Positions 12,435 to 15,326 of a DNA stretch of 15,326 nt are shown in pieces. The notes under the pieces were generated by a model. It had not been told where the DNA came from. It saw only the letters and a program-made list of their open reading frames with translations, and searched no databases. This DNA comes from an uncultured Prevotellaceae bacterium. Its GTDB lineage: Bacteria > Bacteroidota > Bacteroidia > Bacteroidales > Bacteroidaceae. Both the position numbers and the translations under genes were made by a program. Each line of letters opens with the position of its first letter. Position 1 is the first letter of the stretch. The stretch is taken from positions 1 to 15,326 of the forward strand of contig CALELI010000110.1 in NCBI GenBank assembly GCA_937902455.1, written 5' to 3'.

Positions 12435-15291
12435 CATAGATGTTTATGGTGCAAGGGTCAACAACCTGAAAAATGTTGATGTATCCATTCCGCGTAATAG
12501 TCTTACTGTCATTACAGGACTTAGTGGAAGTGGCAAGTCAAGCCTTGCTTTCGATACAATATATGCAGAAGGTCAGCGACGCTATATTGAGACATTCTCT
12601 GCCTATGTCAGAAATTTCCTCGGTGGTATTCAACGTCCAGAAGTCGACAAAATTACAGGTTTAAGTCCTGTAATCAGTATTGAGCAGAAGACAACCTCAA
12701 AAAATCCACGTTCTACCGTCGGTACAGTCACTGAAATCTATGACTATCTGAGATTGCTGTACGCAAGGGCTGCTGTTGCATATAGTTATGTCACTGGTGA
12801 GAAGATGATAAAATATACAGATGAGCAGATTCTTGAACTCATTCTGGATTCCTATAAAGGTAAGAAAATCTGTATACTGTCTCCACTTGTACGTAGCCGC
12901 AAGGGACACTATCGTGAACTTTTTGACAACGTACTTCGCAAAGGCTATCTTCATGTCCGAATCGACGGTGAGATAAAGGATTTGGTTGCTGGAATGAAGG
13001 TGGACAGATACAAGAACCACGACATAGAAGTGGTCATAGACAGAGTTCTCGTCAATGAAAAAGATTCGGAGAGATTGAAGAAAAGTGTGAGTAAAGCCAT
13101 GCAAATGGGAAACGGACTTATCATGATTCTGGATGCTACGACTAATGAACTGAAATACTATTCCCGTCGGTTGATGTGTCCTACATCCGGCATTTGCTAC
13201 CACGACCCAGCTCCGCATAATTTCTCCTTTAATTCTCCGCTGGGAGCATGTCCTTGCTGTAATGGTCTGGGATATGTCAGTATGATTGATGTGGATAAGA
13301 TAATCCCCAATCCAACTCTGTCCGTTCATGACGGAGCGCTTGCTCCACTTGGAAAATTTCGAAATACAATGATTTTCTGGCAGATTAATGCTTTGCTGGA
13401 AAATCATGGCTATGACTTAAGGACTCCGTTATCAGAAATGACGTCGGAGGTTATCCACGAATTAATATATGGCTGTCAAGACAGGATTTGCATCAAAGGC
13501 AAGAATATCGGACAGATAAACGATTTCTACACTAATTACGAGGGTATAGGTCGGTATATCCGCCAGTTGAAGGATATGGAACAATCCTCGCAAGTTCAGA
13601 AATGGGCCGAATCATTTGATACTATTACAGAGTGTCCTGAATGTCATGGCGCACGTCTTAACCAAGAGGCCTTGCATTATTTTATTGCGGACAAGAATAT
13701 CAGTCAACTGGCTTCTATGGATATTTTGGAACTTTATACATGGATGCAAGACGTAAACGAAAAGTTGACGTCCACTCAGCAGAAGATAGCCGATGAGATA
13801 ATAAAGGAGATACAGAATCGCCTCAGTTTCCTTCTCGATGTTGGACTCGATTATCTGTCACTCAACAGGGCTACTGCATCTCTTTCGGGTGGAGAAGCTC
13901 AGCGTATCAGACTTGCTACCCAGATTGGCTCCGGCCTTGTGGGTGTTACATATATCCTCGATGAGCCTAGTATTGGCTTGCATCAGCGCGATAATGATAA
14001 ACTTATTTCATCTCTCAAAGCTTTGAGGGATTCTGGAAATACGGTCATCGTTGTCGAACATGACCGAGACATGATGCTAAATGCTGACTATATAGTTGAC
14101 ATGGGGCCTCTTGCCGGTCGCAAGGGCGGAAATGTGGTATTCCAGGGAACTCCGGCACAGTTGCTAAAGACCGATACTCTTACGGCCAGGAGCCTGGATC
14201 CTTCAAAATCCCCACTTTTAAAAGGCGGCTTTACTTCGTCTCGTTTAAATGAGAGGATAGGAGAGTGTCCTTCACTGATTATACGTGGGTGTACCGGCAA
14301 TAATCTTAAGAACGTCGACGTTACATTTCCTCTGGGAAAGTTCATCTGTGTGACTGGGGTCAGTGGGTCGGGCAAGTCAACTCTCATCAATGATACATTG
14401 CAGCCAATCCTTTCGCAGAAGATATATCATTCACTTCGGGAACCATTACATTATGAATCTGTATCTGGCCTGGAATATATCAACAAGGTCGTTACAGTAG
14501 ATCAGTCGCCTATTGGACGTTCTCCAAGAAGTAATCCGGCAACCTATACTGGGGTATTCTCGGATATACGTGACTTGTTTGCAGCATTGCCTGAAGCCAG
14601 AATGCGAGGATATAAATCAGGACGGTTCTCATTCAATGTAAAGGGCGGAAGATGCGAGACATGTGGCGGAAACGGATACAAGACTATTGAGATGAATTTC
14701 CTTCCTGATGTGTTTGTCCCTTGCGAGACTTGTCATGGCAAACGTTACAATCGTGAAACTCTGGAAGTACGGTTTAAAGGGAAGTCAATTGCCGATGTGC
14801 TTGATATGACTATCAATCAGGCCGTAGAGTATTTCGACAATCAGCCTCAGATTCTTTCCAAGATAAAGGTGTTACAGGATGTCGGACTGGGTTATATTAA
14901 GTTGGGCCAGTCTGCTACGACTTTGTCTGGTGGTGAAAGTCAGCGTGTGAAACTCGCTACGGAACTGAGTAAAAAGGACACAGGCAATACTATCTACATT
15001 CTCGACGAGCCAACTACTGGTCTTCACTATGAAGACATCAAGGCCCTGATGGCTGTCCTCCGCTCACTTGTGGAGAAAGGCAATACAGTAATCGTGATTG
15101 AACACAATGTTGATGTTATCTCTCAGGCGGAATACATTATCGACATGGGACCTGAAGGTGGAAGGAATGGTGGACAACTGATTGCTCAAGGCACTATTGA
15201 AGATATTATCAAGGCAAAGATTGACCTTGCTTTCCGGTGCGTCATAATATCCATTGCTAATAATTCTGATGCTATGCTCCCCACAAGCTAG
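12397..15291 (+). CDS. uvrA: UvrA, excinuclease ABC damage-recognition ATPase
   Basis: A 964-aa subunit of nucleotide excision repair that scans DNA as a dimer, recognises distortions and loads UvrB. Both ABC ATPase modules are complete: Walker A GLSGSGKSS (41-49), signature LSGGEAQR (496-503) and Walker B ILDEPSIGLH (520-529); then Walker A GVSGSGKST (654-662), signature LSGGESQR (843-850) and Walker B LDEP (869-872). The second zinc site is intact (Cys753, 756, 776, 779), and CPEC at 413-416 is also present. The first site has Cys261, 285 and 288, but Ser264 replaces the expected second Cys. The start is forced: conserved sequence begins at residue 13 and no other start codon lies between. 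Unusual points are the linker stretch 599-615 and a 23-residue tail after Lys941 that lacks the usual S-x-TG-x-(Y/F)-L ending. Co-transcription with the upstream gene is likely. Confidence 0.96.
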   Translation: MSSKVIETKKTNNIDVYGARVNNLKNVDVSIPRNSLTVITGLSGSGKSSLAFDTIYAEGQRRYIETFSAYVRNFLGGIQRPEVDKITGLSPVISIEQKTTSKNPRSTVGTVTEIYDYLRLLYARAAVAYSYVTGEKMIKYTDEQILELILDSYKGKKICILSPLVRSRKGHYRELFDNVLRKGYLHVRIDGEIKDLVAGMKVDRYKNHDIEVVIDRVLVNEKDSERLKKSVSKAMQMGNGLIMILDATTNELKYYSRRLMCPTSGICYHDPAPHNFSFNSPLGACPCCNGLGYVSMIDVDKIIPNPTLSVHDGALAPLGKFRNTMIFWQINALLENHGYDLRTPLSEMTSEVIHELIYGCQDRICIKGKNIGQINDFYTNYEGIGRYIRQLKDMEQSSQVQKWAESFDTITECPECHGARLNQEALHYFIADKNISQLASMDILELYTWMQDVNEKLTSTQQKIADEIIKEIQNRLSFLLDVGLDYLSLNRATASLSGGEAQRIRLATQIGSGLVGVTYILDEPSIGLHQRDNDKLISSLKALRDSGNTVIVVEHDRDMMLNADYIVDMGPLAGRKGGNVVFQGTPAQLLKTDTLTARSLDPSKSPLLKGGFTSSRLNERIGECPSLIIRGCTGNNLKNVDVTFPLGKFICVTGVSGSGKSTLINDTLQPILSQKIYHSLREPLHYESVSGLEYINKVVTVDQSPIGRSPRSNPATYTGVFSDIRDLFAALPEARMRGYKSGRFSFNVKGGRCETCGGNGYKTIEMNFLPDVFVPCETCHGKRYNRETLEVRFKGKSIADVLDMTINQAVEYFDNQPQILSKIKVLQDVGLGYIKLGQSATTLSGGESQRVKLATELSKKDTGNTIYILDEPTTGLHYEDIKALMAVLRSLVEKGNTVIVIEHNVDVISQAEYIIDMGPEGGRNGGQLIAQGTIEDIIKAKIDLAFRCVIISIANNSDAMLPTS
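14206..14232. repeat. Palindromic C/G-rich stretch inside the uvrA linker
   Basis: The DNA encoding SPLLKGGF (residues 605-612) contains the perfect 10-bp palindrome CTTTTAAAAG flanked by CCCCA and GCGG, an imperfect C-run/G-run hairpin like those at 211-230 and 1339-1352. It lies in the non-conserved linker between the two ATPase halves. A decayed REP-like insertion is possible; chance similarity is not excluded. Confidence 0.3.
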
Positions 15292-15326
15292 CCTTTCAGA
15301 CACACACGGAGTTTCCCCGACATAAT

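Noticed and set aside
12697..13407. 236-codon open frame on the minus strand within uvrA
   Set aside because: It is antisense to conserved UvrA coding sequence, with no family features and no promoter.
15292..15326. Terminator or next gene after uvrA
   Set aside because: Only 35 bases remain; no stem-loop with a T-tract and no start codon with context are visible.

Overview
The window comes from a Bacteroidota genome, most likely a Bacteroidales member of the Prevotella type. The evidence is promoters with the TAnnTTTG -7 element, starts without Shine-Dalgarno sequences, an OmpA-type lipoprotein, a PorT-type outer-membrane barrel, a type IX secretion (T9SS) type-B C-terminal sorting domain, and glycoside hydrolases typical of gut or oral Bacteroidetes. 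I cannot name the species.

Layout. Bases 1-415 hold no gene: a twice-repeated 16-bp palindromic motif at the window edge, a 137-bp hairpin-rich inverted-repeat element (110-246), and the promoter of an OmpA-family lipoprotein gene (416-1270, +). A strong bidirectional terminator (1290-1325) separates that gene from a long block transcribed leftwards. Read in its own direction, from about 11.6 kb down to 1.36 kb, the block encodes: a LysM/LysM/periplasmic-binding-protein-like protein interrupted by one frameshift, a PorT-like barrel, a GH43 hydrolase, an exported putative (alpha/alpha)6-toroid protein of unknown family, an exported HELGH zinc-peptidase-like protein (probably DUF6055), a GH97 enzyme with the retaining-type Asp, and a GH20 hexosaminidase with a C-terminal beta-sandwich. 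Gaps between these genes are -1, 1, 1, 6, 25 and 47 nt, so they look like one seven-gene operon. Six of the seven products have a clear signal peptide and the PorT-like one has a longer-than-usual one. No SusC/SusD pair is present, so this is not a standard polysaccharide-utilisation locus, although the last five genes look like a small glycan/glycoprotein-degradation set.

A compact divergent promoter region (11577-11669) drives that operon to the left and, to the right, a short exported protein with a T9SS type-B sorting domain (11670-12434). This overlaps by 38 nt the start of uvrA (12397-15291), the DNA-damage-recognition ATPase of nucleotide excision repair. The UvrA has a degenerate first zinc site, a repeat-like stretch in its inter-domain linker, and an unusual C-terminal tail.

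Things most worth checking: the one-base frameshift in the LysM gene; the uncharacterised toroid and HELGH proteins in a SusCD-less operon; short tandem repeats placed where slippage could matter (14-bp units inside a signal-peptide coding region, 6-bp units between GH97 and GH20); and short C-rich/G-rich palindromes recurring between genes and possibly inside uvrA. I found no CRISPR array, tRNA, rRNA or transposase gene.
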